From: Chionis minor
Lineage: Eukaryota; Chordata; Aves; Charadriiformes; Chionididae
Direction of reading: 5' to 3'
DNA length: 64,000 nucleotides
Assembly (NCBI GenBank): GCA_013398295.1
Contig: VZSF01001143.1
Span: forward strand, 124,001-188,000
The position numbers were made by a program, and so were the translations under genes. Numbering within the stretch: the stretch's first letter is position 1; every line of letters begins with the position of its first letter. The notes under the pieces are model-generated. The model did not search any database, was not told where the DNA came from, and worked only from the letters and a program-made list of their open reading frames with translations. Of this stretch, positions 48,943-63,500 are shown piece after piece.

Positions 48943-49048
48943 GCAATTATCCCTACTCTATTGAAAAGAAAATTAAGGAGACACAGAAACAAAAGAATAA
49001 AAAGAAGTAGTTAAGTGCTCAAGGTCACCTATAAAGTCAATGGCAAAA
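48943..49048 (-). repeat. MIR-like SINE remnant
   Basis: AATTATCCCTACTCTATTG, AAGGAGACACAGAAAC, TAGTTAAGTGCTCAAGGTCA and AAGTCAATGGCAAA follow the reversed MIR order (ATTATCCCCATTTTACAG, AACTGAGGCACAGAG, GTTAAGTGACTTGCCCAAGG, GTAAGTGGCAGAG). This is the clearest MIR-type match in the window. Confidence 0.6.
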
Positions 49049-50499
49049 GAAAAAAGGAAAAAAAAATAATTCCCAGAGACTCCAGACTGATAGCCCGTTT
49101 AATGGGATGTGCTAATTTCATGTCAGAGGGGTACTCATTTAAACACCCACTGGTCATCTGATACTCCTCACGTTATCTAGATTATAAAATTGGAAAAAAC
49201 CCACCAACCGCTTTTTTTTTTTTTACAAATATATAGTTACGTCGTGTATGAAAACCTAGCGACGATTTTAAAACACAACCCTTCACCCCACAGATATTAA
49301 AAAAATTATTCAACACTTATATCTGTGCTAAAGGTTTGCAGGTCGTTTTTTGCCCACTAGTGTATTAATGACGAAATGAGCCAGTTGGTGAATTTCCAGG
49401 GGAAGGGGTTAACAGCTAGTAGAGATGGGTGGGAGGGAGTAGGTTGCACTAAATCCATTAGCAGTGACAAATAAAAATAGAAATGAGGAAGACCTGACAA
49501 AAGCTAATGGATTTGCACCATTTCCCCCTATAACTGTTTATTTAATGTAGGGTTTTTCCTTGCTTAGTATTTAATATTGGTTCGCAGGATGAATTGAGGG
49601 GGAAAACCAGGCATTTTGACAAATGGTTTTGAGAGGCTGTCTGGATGTGGGGTTTACAAGTGTCCCTGGGCTCTTTAGGGAAACAAAGCTGTGCTCCATC
49701 CCGAGCCCTGCTCCGCAGCCTCAACAGATCCCTGTCACCTGCAGCAGGCACATGCTGAAGAAAAACTGTCCTCCTGCAACAGAGACCTCAGTGTCACCGC
49801 ACATCTATCAACACACAAATTATTTCTGCCACTTACATACACATACTCTGCTCTGCTTGTGTCCCACTTCTACACTAAGTTCAGAGATACTGATTTTTTA
49901 CTATCATTTCTCTTTCCCTCTCCTAGTTCTCATGGCTGAATGAAACCCCAGAAAGCAAAACCAAACACCACCACTCCCCCACGCTGCAAACATCCTCCAA
50001 AATGAGGCAACTTCTCGACTGCATTTGAAGCCTTCACCTTGCTCACACAACACAAATCAGCACAAACTTGCCAGGACAGGGCCTGGCTTCAGCAGCCTCA
50101 ACAGCCCAAATGTCACAAGCCCAAAACTCAGAGATTCCAAAAAACCTGGGACCTCACCATGACTCGGTACCTTTGCAAGCAGCCTACACCAATCCTCCTT
50201 CCTCCCCAACACCAGGTACTGTCACAAGGCTCTGGAGAAACACCTTCTACATTAGTCAGTAAGATCAATGGCTCTGCAGTGAAGGCGAACCAGGGCAGGA
50301 GCAGTTTAGCTCCAGGAGCACCAGTCTCCTGCAGGGAGGTCAAAACCCAGCCGCTCCAGCGCTCAGCACACTCAGTCTTCGACACTGGCCACCCTGGTGG
50401 GACTGAAACAGTAGCGTCTGCAGGAGAGGGCTTTCCTCACCTGGTGGGATCTGGCATCTTGTTTTTACTATAATACAAAACAAGCAAGAAATCCCACCT

Positions 50500-51250
50500 G
50501 AGCGTCACACCACTGAGACCTACGCATGGCCACAGCAAGCCCCCACCGGCCTGGAAGCAGGCCTGGATGCCCCACCACCTTTGGCACTAGCCTCTTCCCT
50601 GCACATGTTCTGGAGAGCCAGACACAGAACCCTTCCCAGGAGAGGCAGAAACACACCTCGAATGCACCAAAGCCTTCCAGCACAGGGAGGCTCTGGCCTC
50701 CAGACTGCAAGGGAATCACACACCCGGGTGGAGACGGGGAGTAGGCTGCTAAGCCGCCTGCCCGCCTCCACCAAATACCATGTCACAGGTCACTAAAAAG
50801 CACCCTCTCCTGATCCTAGCTGTAACTTGGGTCTCCTCCAGCAGCTGCCCCACAGCCCATCCACGCGGAAGTGCACAAAGGCTCTCCCCGCTCCAGCTGG
50901 CGAGATGCCCCAGCCCACCGGCAGCAGGAGACAGCCAGGGCGGTGGTGTTACTGCAAGCGCAAACAGGAGACACCGGGGCACGTGGGTGAAGCACGGCGC
51001 GTCCTTCCACCCCGGCAGCGAGCCCAGTCCCCTGGCCCTCCCTGCAGGTGTATGGCACCCGCCCCTGCCACACCACAGCTGGGGAGCCTGCGCCCAGCCC
51101 CAAGGGATGAGCATCCTACCACCAAGCTCAGGGAGGGAAAAGCAGGTGAGAAACTGCCCTCCTCAGCAGAAGGATGGGGTGGCAGGGGAAGAAAGCAAGC
51201 TACGTTGAGGAGTTTCATCCAAGTCATACTTGAGGTGGAGTAAGTTAAAA
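50500..51250. other. GC-richer intronic patch, unassigned
   Basis: This is a Pro/Ala/Gly-coding, GC-leaning stretch with overlapping open frames on both strands (up to 142 codons). CpG is sparse compared with the island at 38 kb. No domain was recognised. Confidence 0.35.
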
Positions 51251-52310
51251 GGCACAACATGAGAACTTCTCATTGTGGGAGCAATTGATTTGGATGTGCT
51301 CACATTTCCTCCCATTTTTACTTTAAGCCCGCTGCAGATGCACAAGCTTGTACAAACATTAAGAACATGAACTTGCTTAGCCTTCAAAGTTTTATTCACA
51401 GTAAGATTCATTAAAACTGTAAGAAGACTCCCTTTATTGTTTTTCTACATGTAGCATCTCAAAAATAGATTTGATAATTATCAGGTTTTTGTTCCTTGGG
51501 TTTTTTAGGTGTCTGTGTCTTTACAAGCATGGCTACATTGGTTGCAACTGGTAAAACCCTAAAAGCAGCAGAGGCAACAAAGCTTGGCACAAGGAACTTC
51601 TGCAGCATGAGCCACTCAATCAAGCATATTTTAGAGTGGATAATTAATACTGCATTTCAGCTTCCCTGAGCACTTCCACCCGTAAAACAGATTTGAAAGT
51701 GTGCAGATAGTTTATTAAACATGGCAAAGTGATTACATTAGAGAAATAAGACGTAGACTCACCGGTGTGCGTGGATTTAAAGCAAAAAATGAATATTTAA
51801 ATCTAGGTACTTTTCTAAGGAAGCTAGCAAGTCCCTGATCAAAACCCGCAGCTTGGCAAGAACAGGATTCACAGGTATATTCATGTTATTTCCCGGGCAG
51901 GCTAGTTCTGCATTAGCAGAGCATTAATCAAAGTCCAAACACTTATGGATCCTGACTCAATATAGATTCTCCCTCTGTTTAAAGTCCGCCTCATTTTTCC
52001 AGATGCATTTTCAAATCCCACAGTGATTTTGCTATTTCATACAAAAAGCAAAGGAAAAGCGGGTTTCCTCAAATTCACAGAAGAGAATCGACAGGCACGT
52101 GACTGAGGCAGCAGCAGAGAGCCAGCCAGCAAACTCACTGAAACAAACCCAACAGAAATAGAAATGTCACTCTTCAGGGCGCCCTTTCAGCTAAGCTTGT
52201 AGCAAACAGGATGTGAGCATCAGACGCTGTGTGCAGAGAAGAGGTTATTCAGAATAGCAAGTTCAGGCACAGACCAAGTCTTTTACCCGGTGAGGAAAGA
52301 GTGGGAGGAA

Positions 52311-52326
52311 GGGGGCGGGGGGGGGG
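52311..52326 (+). repeat. G5-C-G10 run
   Basis: This is a simple G-rich tract in intron. Confidence 0.8.
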
Positions 52327-54942
52327 AAAGCTTTCAACCCACACACCGCAGTGCTGCCTGCCTGGGTTTTCCCTCGTCTCTTTTTAACTGAATTATCTCG
52401 CAAGCAGCCGTTTTCAAGTGTCATGTTCCCAGGCAGCCCCCGTAACTGGGCTGTACGGGAAGCCTGCGTGCGCTTCAAGTGTGCCAGGAGGAAGAGGAGG
52501 AGGAGAAATGACAGACTCCTCAGGAAAATGAGACCACGGACAACCTCAGCAGCGCCAGCAGCCCTGAGAAGAGGCTGGGGCACTTGTCGAAAGATACACC
52601 ATACACAGAAAGGAAGGCTTACTGCTTGGCTGGAACACGAGAACAAGAAGAAAAACAGAATTTGTAGCAGAGGAGGGGAAAGAGAGAACACAACACTGTC
52701 TAGAAACCTCTGGAATTTAGAAAAGCTGCATTAACTTCTAGATTGGGCTAACTCACCACCTTCACCCTCCCACTCCTCAGTGTTTACTAGCAAGCTAATA
52801 CTCATTCTGATCATCATATACAAAAAGGCTGCTGATCAATATTGCACAATGGTGATTAGTGCTCAGTGATTAAACATCCGTGTATGAATTTATCTGACAT
52901 AACATGCCTGAAATGGAAGGAAACAGGGAGAAACAATTTCTGAGCAGATTCCAGTAATGAAAATTGACAACTTGCCCAACAGGAGATGTTGATATTGTGA
53001 AGAGTTCGGAAGCAACAAGATGATCTATGATACTCTTGGAAGGACAGAAAACTGTTTTCCTCCAAATTATTCATGATCAAATATGCCTTTGAACAGATCT
53101 ACCACCTAAAGCAAAATAAAACCTCATTTAAGGATGCCAAAGCAAGGCACTTTCATGACACAGGTGCCATGCAAACAGGCCTGCTGTGACCTGAGTCACT
53201 GTTCCAGGTTTCCTGTGATCTTTTTCTCCATCAGTTTCACACAGGAAGCCTTCATATTTGACACACCAAAAATAGCAGATGGTTTACAAATTAAAATCTT
53301 GCTTCAAAAAGGGTTGCAACTTTTTTCTTTTATGAAATGCAAATGCACTTTCACAGCACAGTGCAATGACGACCTAAAGCACTTGCCCCTGCCACGTGTT
53401 CCTCAGAGAGACATTTATGAACAGTTCCACCTCTGGATGATGCCAGTAAGAAATGAGAGAACTAATAAGGGAAAAAAACCATAAAAATGGCAATCAGAAA
53501 TTAATACTTGAATGTGAAAAGCAACCAAAAATAAAGTACAAACTCCCTTACAGAGAAAAACGGGTAGCTAGAAAATGAGGTCCGCACTGCTGAAGGTCCT
53601 AACCCAAGGCTGAGCAAAAAAGAAGGGGCACCTCATAATTGACTCCGTCCATCCTACTGATGATAAAAAACTTTGACAGCAGCAACCTTACCCTTCAGAG
53701 ATGTGTAACGTACCAAATCCTGCTGAAAAACAGTAACCAGCCCTTGAGCATGCTGGTGGCGTAAAAATCCACCATTGCTTGCCCCACAAAAGGAAGCCAG
53801 ATATACCAGCTCCAAAGTGCCAGCCCATGGAAAAGGGCTGGCATCTTCCAAAGGGTCCTTCTTCTCTTCATAGTCACACCCAGTGACCACAAATGCTGAC
53901 ATCTGCACTGTACAGAAGAACATTTCTGTAATTGCTGTGTTTTCCTTGCAAAAGACTCTCCAGGGTAATACTAAACACACCACCAACAAAAGAGTTTGAA
54001 AGAAACTTGACAGATTACAGCTTTATTGTAACCTCCAGAATCTGGCTTTAATATCGCCGATTCATAGCACTTTTAGCATGTTGGGATTCTAGGTGTTTCT
54101 AATAGAAAGTCATGAGATGGTGCAAAATCTTGGGGGGGGGGAACCCAAGCTCAAACAAAAATGTTTCCAGCTGTCTTCACTTCTGTAAAAGAGCCTGTAA
54201 AAGATCTTAAAGGCTCTAAAATACACCCCCCCTCCCCCATTATTTTAAATAACAACATGTTTTTTAGGCCAATTTCATAACTTCTAAAGCTCAAATATCT
54301 ATACAAGTAGCCCCCACACCATCCTTATCATGTCCATCCATATTACTACACACAGACACACCTAGATGCTAACATTACTTGGTCTAACTTAAAAGCCACG
54401 CAACACAAACACAGATAATTTATTTGGGCAATTACAGAACTCCCTCCCTTTCCAAACAACAGCATGTCTCTGTACACAGTGCGAGAAGGCTAAGGCTACA
54501 CATGGCATGGATTGAAAAGCCATTTAAACCAGGTCTGGAACTGTTTCATTGTTTAACCTGATGCCAAACAACACAAATCGACAGATAAGAGGAAAAAAAC
54601 CTAAGAGTTTACCGACAAAGCAAATTTTTCCCCTTTTTAGTGCATGTCTAAATTAAAGACTCAGAATGCAAAATCCAAAAACAAGTTTGGGAACCGTGTC
54701 TTATAAATTGCAAAGGAAATAAATCTAAGTTGATGTGGCACACAAGTGGACAATTCTACCACAGTTAAGACACGGACTCTCATCCCATCAACTCAAGCCC
54801 AGGCAAACACATTTTTGGCATGCTAGACACTGGAGGGTGAGTGGGACTCAAGTGCTGATGAAGGAGCAGATGGTAATTAGCAAAAGTGGTTAGACCATAA
54901 GCATGTTTACTTTGAAACTAAAATAGTGCAAGTATTTTAGCT

Positions 54943-54975
54943 GGGGGCGGGGGTGGGAGGAAACGGGGCGGGGGG
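54943..54975 (+). other. Potential G-quadruplex
   Basis: G-runs of 5, 5, 3, 4 and 6 bases have loops of 1, 1, 7 and 1 bases. It is isolated, with no CpG island around it. Confidence 0.55.
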
Positions 54976-55674
54976 ACACACATTTTCCTATTTTTTTCCT
55001 AGTCAGTAGAAAAAACAGATGAGAAAGCAAGAGCTTTCCTATAATTTCAATACTACAAATTAAAATCAAAGGTTTCTAAATGAAAATTTCATATTTTTTT
55101 CCTCAAACAAGAATGACAGAAAAGCTTGTCTCTTAATGGAAAGGATCATAATTGTATTTCTGCTTTCCCAAATTCAAAATCAGTCATCTCTAAAAGCCAA
55201 CAGCAAACGACACATCAAAGCAGGCTTGCTGAGCCAAGAACAAGGAACTTTATTCCTCTGAACAAAAGCAGCATTGCCCAAAAGGCAGTGAAGTCTTACA
55301 GGTGTTTTAGAAAAACCTGAACGAACACTAGTTAAAGTGGAGGTGTTTTACTAAATTTTAAGTGCTGGTTTGTTTTTGAAAAAAGCAAGAGAGGCAGTTC
55401 AGGTTAGTTAGACTCTTAATTTAGAGTTATCTGTTTCGACTAATTGGTAACCAGTTGTGGCAACAGAACACATCTATCCTAAGGAAATTTTGCAGAGATG
55501 TACCACTATGACAGCATCTTGTTTTCTTAATACAGAGATGCAAGTAGATAGAAAGCGTTATGCGATGACCCAAATCCATACCACTTTTTGCTCCTGTTCT
55601 ACCTTAAAAGTGTTTAGGTGATCTAAAAACCAGTATGACTATGTAATGCTTTTTATATATAAAATACATCTTTA

Positions 55675-55688
55675 TACACACACACACA
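55675..55688 (+). repeat. Short (AC)n microsatellite
   Basis: About seven AC units follow a TATATA stretch. Confidence 0.75.
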
Positions 55689-58600
55689 TACAGAGAGATA
55701 CAAAAAATTAATGAATTTAAGCAGAAAAGGAGGTACAGCCTGAACAATAAAATCCCATTTGTCTCAATAGCTGGAAGCTAGCACCATACTGAGTCTCCTG
55801 TGCAATTTGTCTCTATGACAGCTTCTTTCCTATTTCTCTGCCATGCAGCTAAAAGTCTAGAAAGTATTAGAACTTGATATATAATTGTAAAAAACAAATC
55901 TATCCTCTTTTACAACAGAAAGGTTTGCACATTAACCCTGCGCATTGAGGGAGCAAACATTCATCTGTGAGGAAGAGGGGGTAAGAGAGAGAAAACCCAA
56001 ATAAATTAGTGCGACGAGGTAATTACGTAACAATAAATGCATTACATTAGTTGCCAAAACAGGAAAAACCATTTTAGACAAGTTCATCTGAATGCTTCAA
56101 AATAAACCATGCAGCGCTAAAAGCGTTGTCCAATTCCCAGCCATTTTGGCCACGTCCTGACTCTCCCAACTTCCCATTTCTCCACACTAAAGACTGAAAA
56201 TCTGCGTTTCCTGTGCACACTATGCGTTTCTTCCTCCCTACCTTAGCTATGTGGGCAAGCCAACGAATTATTTATGCTAATCATCTACAGCTCTCTAGAC
56301 TTAAAGTACTGCAGGAAGGGTGGCAAGGACTTTATTCCTAAAGATGAACCATGCAAGAACTATTTAGCTCTCCCCAACAATTTAAAGAAATCAGATCTAA
56401 TTGCAAAACTGATACATTTACTACTTTCTGTATCACGTAACTTTTGACAGCGTTTACCCCCCTTCCCCTAATCTCAAAGCAGAGCATTCCGTGAACAATT
56501 TCCCTATTTTTACTGGAATGTACATAACCTAAGGAGAGATGTGTTCCCACTCTTCACCCTAAAGGGTGATGAAAAGAGATAAAAATACATAAATAAAAGC
56601 TTGAGATACTGAGTATCTAACCCTAGTCTTGCATTAATCCCCACAGCCCCTGCAAGTTGCACCGTAGACAATTTTGTTTTTCAACTGTAAACTCAGAAAA
56701 ACATTTACAATAGTTGCCTCATCTCAATGAGTACCCTCCCACAGCAGGCAGCCACAGGATCTCATAAATACAGTTCTGGAGCGGCGCCTAATTTTCTGCT
56801 TGTAGCTTGAATGAGTGTGAATTCAGCATTTGACTAGATTCTCTTATGCAAAATCCTATCAATAAGTTTCTGCTCCGTGTACTTCCATAGACACTTTTCC
56901 ATGCCATTGAGACTTCCTCATACAAAAGCCAGTTCATTCCTCTGCTTACCAACAGTTGTCTTTCAGCAAGTTACACCAGCGTTTCAAAATCCTCGTAGCA
57001 CTCAGCTAGTGGTAAATTGCTACTGTTCACTGCTGCAACGAAATACAGCAATTCAGCATGCCGTAGATAGTGTTTCGGTATCTTAAGTCACTGTTTAAGG
57101 GCAGCAATTTGGGTTTTTTTTCCCCTACTGTAGCAAGGAATAACCCACTCACATTTAAGATCCTTGGAACGAGTCCTCTCACAAATTCCTACATCAGTTC
57201 CCAGGACAAAGTTTCCATAACACCCAGAATGGAATTTGAAGAACATAACTAACAAATTAAAATGTACTGTCTCCAAAATAACTATTATGGATAACTGAGT
57301 AAGATCCAGAGGCATCAATTATGGCCATAACTGCTACTTTCCACAGCCCTCAGTCCCAGTTCTGCTGTTGTTTACTCAAGAGTAAATCAAAAGCAGCTCC
57401 TCGGAAGTCAGGAGTCCAAATTGATGGAAGAACAGAAGAAAACGGGGAATGTTCCAGGCTAAGAAGCACAGATAGTGACCTACCAAAAATACAGGAGGAA
57501 AAAAAATTTATGCCAGAGTAGGAAGATCACTCCCCTTCTACCTCCCAACTGTTGCTTATCTTGCATGACCTCTATCACTGATGAGTCTGACAACACTTAC
57601 AGCTATCAGAAATTTAGGACTTTGTAGAAGCCAGTTGAGTTGCCAGCAGGTAGATAAATCTTGTTGGCATCCAGACTGTTATAAATGTGTTTATTCTCCA
57701 GAAAAGATAACCATGGTTTTATTGCTATTGCAATAATCTGCACTAAACCCGGCAGTGATGCGAGAGCAGTATATCAGCTACCGGGCATCTCAGCAGCTCC
57801 AGCCATTTGATCAGTGAGATCTGAAGGTAGGCTAAGAGGAATCGTGGACACGATGACATGGCAGAGTCGAGGCATTCTGTGCTGCCTTGTGAAATTAAAG
57901 GTGAGAATCCCTGCTAACTTCAGTCCCGAACACTAATTTTGCTCAAAGGGAAAACATCTCAAGAAGCTCTTGCTAAAAGCAGCGCAGTTGAGGAAGGTGC
58001 TCCTTGCCCTCACCTACAAGGCCAGTTAGTCCCAGGTCAGCCAGACTGTGCTGACCAGTGAGCGTCCCAGCAGCTATCCACGAGGCCACTGCCCAACAGC
58101 AACAGCATTTCTGCTCCTTCACATTGTCTCCACAATTAAAGAAAACTTATGGTATAACTTCTGTGCCTCAATTCTTCCCAACCAGAGAAATCAGAAAAAT
58201 TAAGTCAGAAAAAACCAAGACAGAAGACCGATATAAGCCTACAAGCAGACATACAGGATCCATTTTACCTTTAAAGACGTCAAAGCAACGAGCATCAAGG
58301 AGCAGGGACTCATAATCGCACCTGAATGGACTGTCTGTGTTCCTCTGCTGCTTGTCAATGAAGCACTGCCAAACAACAAGTGTTGGTATCTCCCCTCTCC
58401 CCCAGCCCACCTGTAATAATTTCGCAGTCCTGGTGCTGAGCAGGTACCCTGCTTTTGTCCAGCTCTGAGACACCAGAGCAGGTGCGGAATGGTCAGGAGA
58501 GGGACTGAAACTAACTGGGAATTAGATCAAATGATAGATGTTAGGAAGCAAAATTGAGTATTTTTTGCCTTGAGACCAAAACTTAAATACCCAATCATTA

Positions 58601-59430
58601 CAAGCCAGTTGCTGCTGCTGAAGAAAGCAAAATCTCATTGTTCTTCAACTACTTAGTAACAAACTGTCTTAAATGAGAAAACCAGCAAGATTCATACGCG
58701 CCTCATTAAAGCAAACTTTTTTCAGTACCTTCCTTTGCCTAGAAGACAGGAGACTTGACTTATACTGGTTCAAAATACCAGATTACGAATCAAAAGATAA
58801 AAGCAAATACTTAGAGACAGAACTCTTTATTAGCTTAAGATATACATATAAGCATGCAGCAGTCTTTCCCTAGATGCTTACTGAGCAAAACTTAACCAGA
58901 GGCAGCCACGTGGGTTTTTAAGCAACTCTGTGTTCACAAGACTAAGTACAGCATAACATACTGGTTTGTTATAGCTATGTATGGTGCTTGCACCGTGATC
59001 TCATCTAGCAATGGTCTGCCTGGTCTTGAAATGACAGAAGTTAATTACTTCTGCATGCTAAGCCACCACTGATCAACACACAAATACCAACAAACTAAAT
59101 TAGAGTCACACCAGGTCCCTTTTTCATAAGGATCCCAGCTTGTGTTAGCCTGGACCATTCATTTGTTTTAACTAGATTTACGATGAAGACACAGCAATTA
59201 TCTGAAAAATAACGCAGAAGGAGCAGGTGTGAGCAGCCTGGAGACTGCTTCTCAGACCCCACCAGGCCAGTCCTCTGAATGACTTTACTGGGAACGTGGA
59301 GCTGCCACAGGAATGAGCCAAGGTTTCAGCTGCCTGGGTCAGCGAGTGGGACGCAGCAACTGCCTGAAACCATAGCAAGGAAAGGAAGCTTCTCCAGCAA
59401 CTCAATGGCTACTTCAGGATGCCTGAAGAG

Positions 59431-59466
59431 TATTTTCAACTCCTCAATTATTTTCAACTGCTCAAT
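59431..59466 (+). repeat. 18-bp tandem duplication
   Basis: TATTTTCAACTCCTCAAT is followed immediately by TATTTTCAACTGCTCAAT, with one mismatch. It is a recent small duplication. Confidence 0.85.
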
Positions 59467-60059
59467 TACCATCAAGCCTTTTAAACGCTTTTTCACGAGG
59501 TCTTCACCCAGGAAAAGAAGCCACGTAGCACAGTTTGCTGTGCTCTTTCAGCCAACACAGAACACTTCCACTTCCCTTTTAGGAAAGGAAGGAGGAAGTC
59601 TAAGGGACCCATATTTTGTAATTCAAATGGATTCTTTGATGTTTTGTTGAAGAATTGAAGTGAGACAGAAGAGCGCACACTCGGCCAGGCCAGCAAGCCC
59701 AGTTCATCCGATGTTCAGCCACAACCAGAGGTAGCGCAGCCGCCGTTGTGGGCCTGGTGCTCAGGGGCACGTCTTGCCTAACGCCACAGCAGTTCCACCG
59801 TGATCTCCCATGGGGCAGCGGTCGTTAATGGACACATAAAGAGCTCCTGTGTACATACACACTCCGGCCCCATCATCAGCGAGGCATCCTGTGCTCAAAG
59901 CGGAGTGTGGCCCCAGGATCCCTGCTTCCTTTGCCAGCAGTAACAACAGCAGTCCATTAGCTCTCTGACAATTAGGAAGAAATCTAGCTGGTGATGAGGA
60001 CATAAAGACAGCAGCACAGAAAAGCCTGATAATTGATTTTATGGACATCCTTCCCTTTT

Positions 60060-60506
60060 CACAGACTCACAGAATGAATGTTAAGGGTTGGAAGGGACCT
60101 CTACAGATCATCTGGTCCAACTCCCCTGCCAGAGCAGGTCCACCTACAGCAGGTGGCACAGGATGGTGTCCAGGCGGGTTTTGAATGTCTCCAGAGTCGG
60201 AGACTCCACCACCTCTCTGGGCAGCCCGTTTCAGTGCTCTGCCACTGTCAAAATGAAGAAGTTGCTCCTCATGTTCAGATGGAACTTCCTATATTCAATT
60301 TTATATCCATTGCCCCTTGTCCTATCACTGGGCACCACTGAAAAAAGACTGTCCCCCTCCTCCTGGCCCCCTCTCTTTAAGTATTTGTAAACATTTATGA
60401 GATCCCCCCTCAGCCTTCTCTTCTCTAGACTAAAAAGACCCAACTCCCTCAGCCTTTCCTCACAAGAAAGATGCTCCAGCCCCCTAATCATCTTTGTGGC
60501 CCTTTA
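60060..60506 (-). mobile_element. CR1 LINE 3' fragment
   Basis: This is a short 5'-truncated CR1 copy on the minus strand, the same direction as FOXN3. The plus strand opens with the reversed 3' tail (CACAGAATG) and the reversed GATCATCTGGTCCAACTCCC signature. On the minus strand an 86-codon frame carries the conserved C-terminal ORF2 block [20 protein letters not shown], then [15 protein letters not shown]. It stops shortly after, and the final TEHWNRL-type segment is out of frame. The copy is too short to encode any enzyme activity. Confidence 0.93.
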
Positions 60507-63500
60507 TTTTCCATAATAGCTTTCCAGAGTATTCATAGCACAGCTCCACTCAGAGCCACCCCTACTGCCAATATTAAATCCTTTGTACAACAGAAAGAAA
60601 CAAACCTTGCAAAGCTGAGAAAACATACACGCAAGCGTGTACATACATCCCTCTGCAGTTTTCTTCAGACCATTTCACCCATGTCATATGGGCCCAGCCC
60701 AGCACCTAGCATGTACCTGACTGAACACACAAGCAGCCCCCCAGTGATTAAAGCACAGTCCATGCTCTTGAAGGTAAGAGCATTCCCTGCCTCCTCCCTT
60801 CCCCAACCTTCTCCTGCTGCCGCCAGGTCAGCTCTGAGCTGGCTGAAAGACGCAGGCACGGTTTCATGCCAGATTAAACAGAGCTGAGCCCCGTGGCCTG
60901 TGCTGACACCGGTGCTCCTCTGACCACAGTGACCATGAGCTAAGCAGGGAGCTGCAAATGAATCCAACTATATTCGCCCACTGAAAAATAACCCAAACAA
61001 AAATAAAGAGAAACAGTTTTCAGACCGCTCGTTGTGTGGTGACACACGTGCCAGTATGAGCTCAAGAGGAGCTGGCAATACAGCCCCTGATCCATTCAAT
61101 CCCCCAGCAAAGGGGGGTGGCCAGGGTGGCCAAGTTGGGCAGGGACCATGCCTGATGGTGGCAGCCCAGACTTTGATCACTTTAAATCAGCTGTAAAACA
61201 CCACAAAGAGCCACTAATACAGGCCACCTGAAAAACAAATAGCACAGTCCTGCTCCCAAGGAAAACATCTCCCACAGAGCTTCCCACTGTATTTAAACTT
61301 CTTTTTTCATTTCACCCCAGTCTTTGCCTTGCTGTAGGGACCCCATCCATTACCCCACTAGCCACCCTGCACCATCTCTCCCTGCAGCCGCCAGCCTCTA
61401 CCAGGCCTTTCTTCCGTCAGGAACAGCTTGCCTCCTCAGCAATCCCAACTGGAGGTACTCCCCAGCCTCCCCCTTATCTCTACTCCCTTTGTCATCTCAG
61501 CAGAACTGTTTGTTGAAGCACACTGTGACCTGAATCAGGGAACAAAGCTGAAAAGCAACTCAAGAATTACAAAAAGAGGGAAAGATAAAAACCCAGCCGG
61601 ATCAGATCTCTGATCAGATCCGTGCTTTGTCACAGAAGTCCATGTGCACCGGGAAGGTGTTGGAGCAAACAGCCAGGAGCAAGGGAGCTGTGAACACGGC
61701 TGAAAAACAGACTCCTCAACCCCACCACAGACCAAGCCCAATGGGTAAAGAGCAGCTCACTCCTCCTTTCCTGTCCAGGCTCTTGGTGCTGCTTAATACA
61801 CTTCGGATTGTCTTTCCTGTGGGTTAGGAGCACATGCATGGCCAGTTACTCCATTTTGTTTAACCTAAGAAGCCAGTCCCCTGTGGTAGGTCAATAGCCT
61901 ATCAACGTGCAACTAACCCCCAGTTACCCAGCAGGGTGCCTGCCCGTGGGCTATCTTAACCAAGAACAAGATAACGTAAATACCTTAGATAGAAGAAGGT
62001 TCAGAGGACTCTCCAGATATTGCCAGCTCTTCATCATTACTTGAAAAAGAACTGATTATGCTTTGTACAGCTCTAAACCAGTTAATACAGGCAGACTCCA
62101 CTGCAAAGTCTAAGCTCTGATGTAAAGTCAAGCAGCGGGAAGCCAGTGAAACGGAAGAGTGTTATTTCCACGAACTGCTTTATGAAATATATTATTTAAA
62201 TATTCAGTATAATTTCTTGGGTTTGCACTTCAAAAAACCTACAAGGGTTCAAGAAAAGCTCTCCGTAAATCATCTGGTATCTGAACCCCCATATTACAGT
62301 ACGGTTCTAGAGACTTATGATGGCTCTGGAAATGAGACGAGCCTTGTTTCTCTAAATATCAATTTGAGAAGAAAATTTCTGAAACTAGAGAGCCTTTTAG
62401 TATGACAGACCGGGGTATAAAAAAATGGATTTTGAGTTAAACTAGACAAATTCCAGCTTAAAAACACAACACCTTTTAACAATTTGGGAAATTAACAGTT
62501 GGATCAGCTTATTTAGGACATTATTTTATTAATGGAGTCAACATCATCTGAAGTCTTTAACATGACTCTGACATGTTTCTGCTGTTTGGCTTTGTGTTTT
62601 TTTACACTTCAGCTCCACCACATGTTATAAACACCGTGAAATTCTGATGTTTGTGTTATTTCAGTCAGTCTAGGTAGTAACTATTAAAAATGGAAGAGAT
62701 CATTCCTGTCCCCAGAGCGCCACTGAGCTTTCTGGGTCCTGTGAAATATTCCTGAATAATACTGTTAAAAGAGGGAGGACAGGGTCCCTGGTCCCTTGCC
62801 TTTGTGTATATGCAGATTGGATTAGGAGATTTTAACGCAGAACAAGCAGGCTCCTTTTCCTCTCACTCCAGCTAGGGCTTATCTTTCTGCAAGGTTTTAC
62901 CTGTCAAAAGCCCAGACATTGTCACATCAGAGGTAAGACACTGGTAGGAGGGACTCCGGAAAAGCCTCCTGTGTCCAAATGGTCCCCCCACAGCTCTTGT
63001 CAGGTGCCCTGGCAGAGCACTTAACGAGAGGCAGTGCATTAGACAAGGACAAGTTGGACACCGGCTCTCACAGAGCCCAAGGACCACTCGGGAGTCCTCA
63101 GATCTCAGAGCCTGCTCCAGACAGAGGAGGAGCCTGGCTGGATCTCCATGACCCAGTTATGGACCACGTACTTCTAAGAATAACTTCCACATCAAGCAAG
63201 GAGAATTTTCTTCTCCCGTCCCCATAAACATATCCTTTACCCTCATTAGATTTTTATTAAGACGTCCCTCAGCACAAGTGCCAAACAAACCTTTAAGAGA
63301 CGAATTTCTTCAGCGTGCGTAGAGCCAGAGGCATGTGTGTGCTTCCCTATCTCAGACAACGCAGAGCAGACACAAAGAGGATCCCTCTTGATAGGATGGA
63401 TGCCTGAAGAAGCACAGACTGGGGAAAAGATGGCAGAATAGCAGCAAGGAGCATGGGACGAGAGCCCCAGCTTCTGTAACCGTGGGCTGCTCACGCAGAG

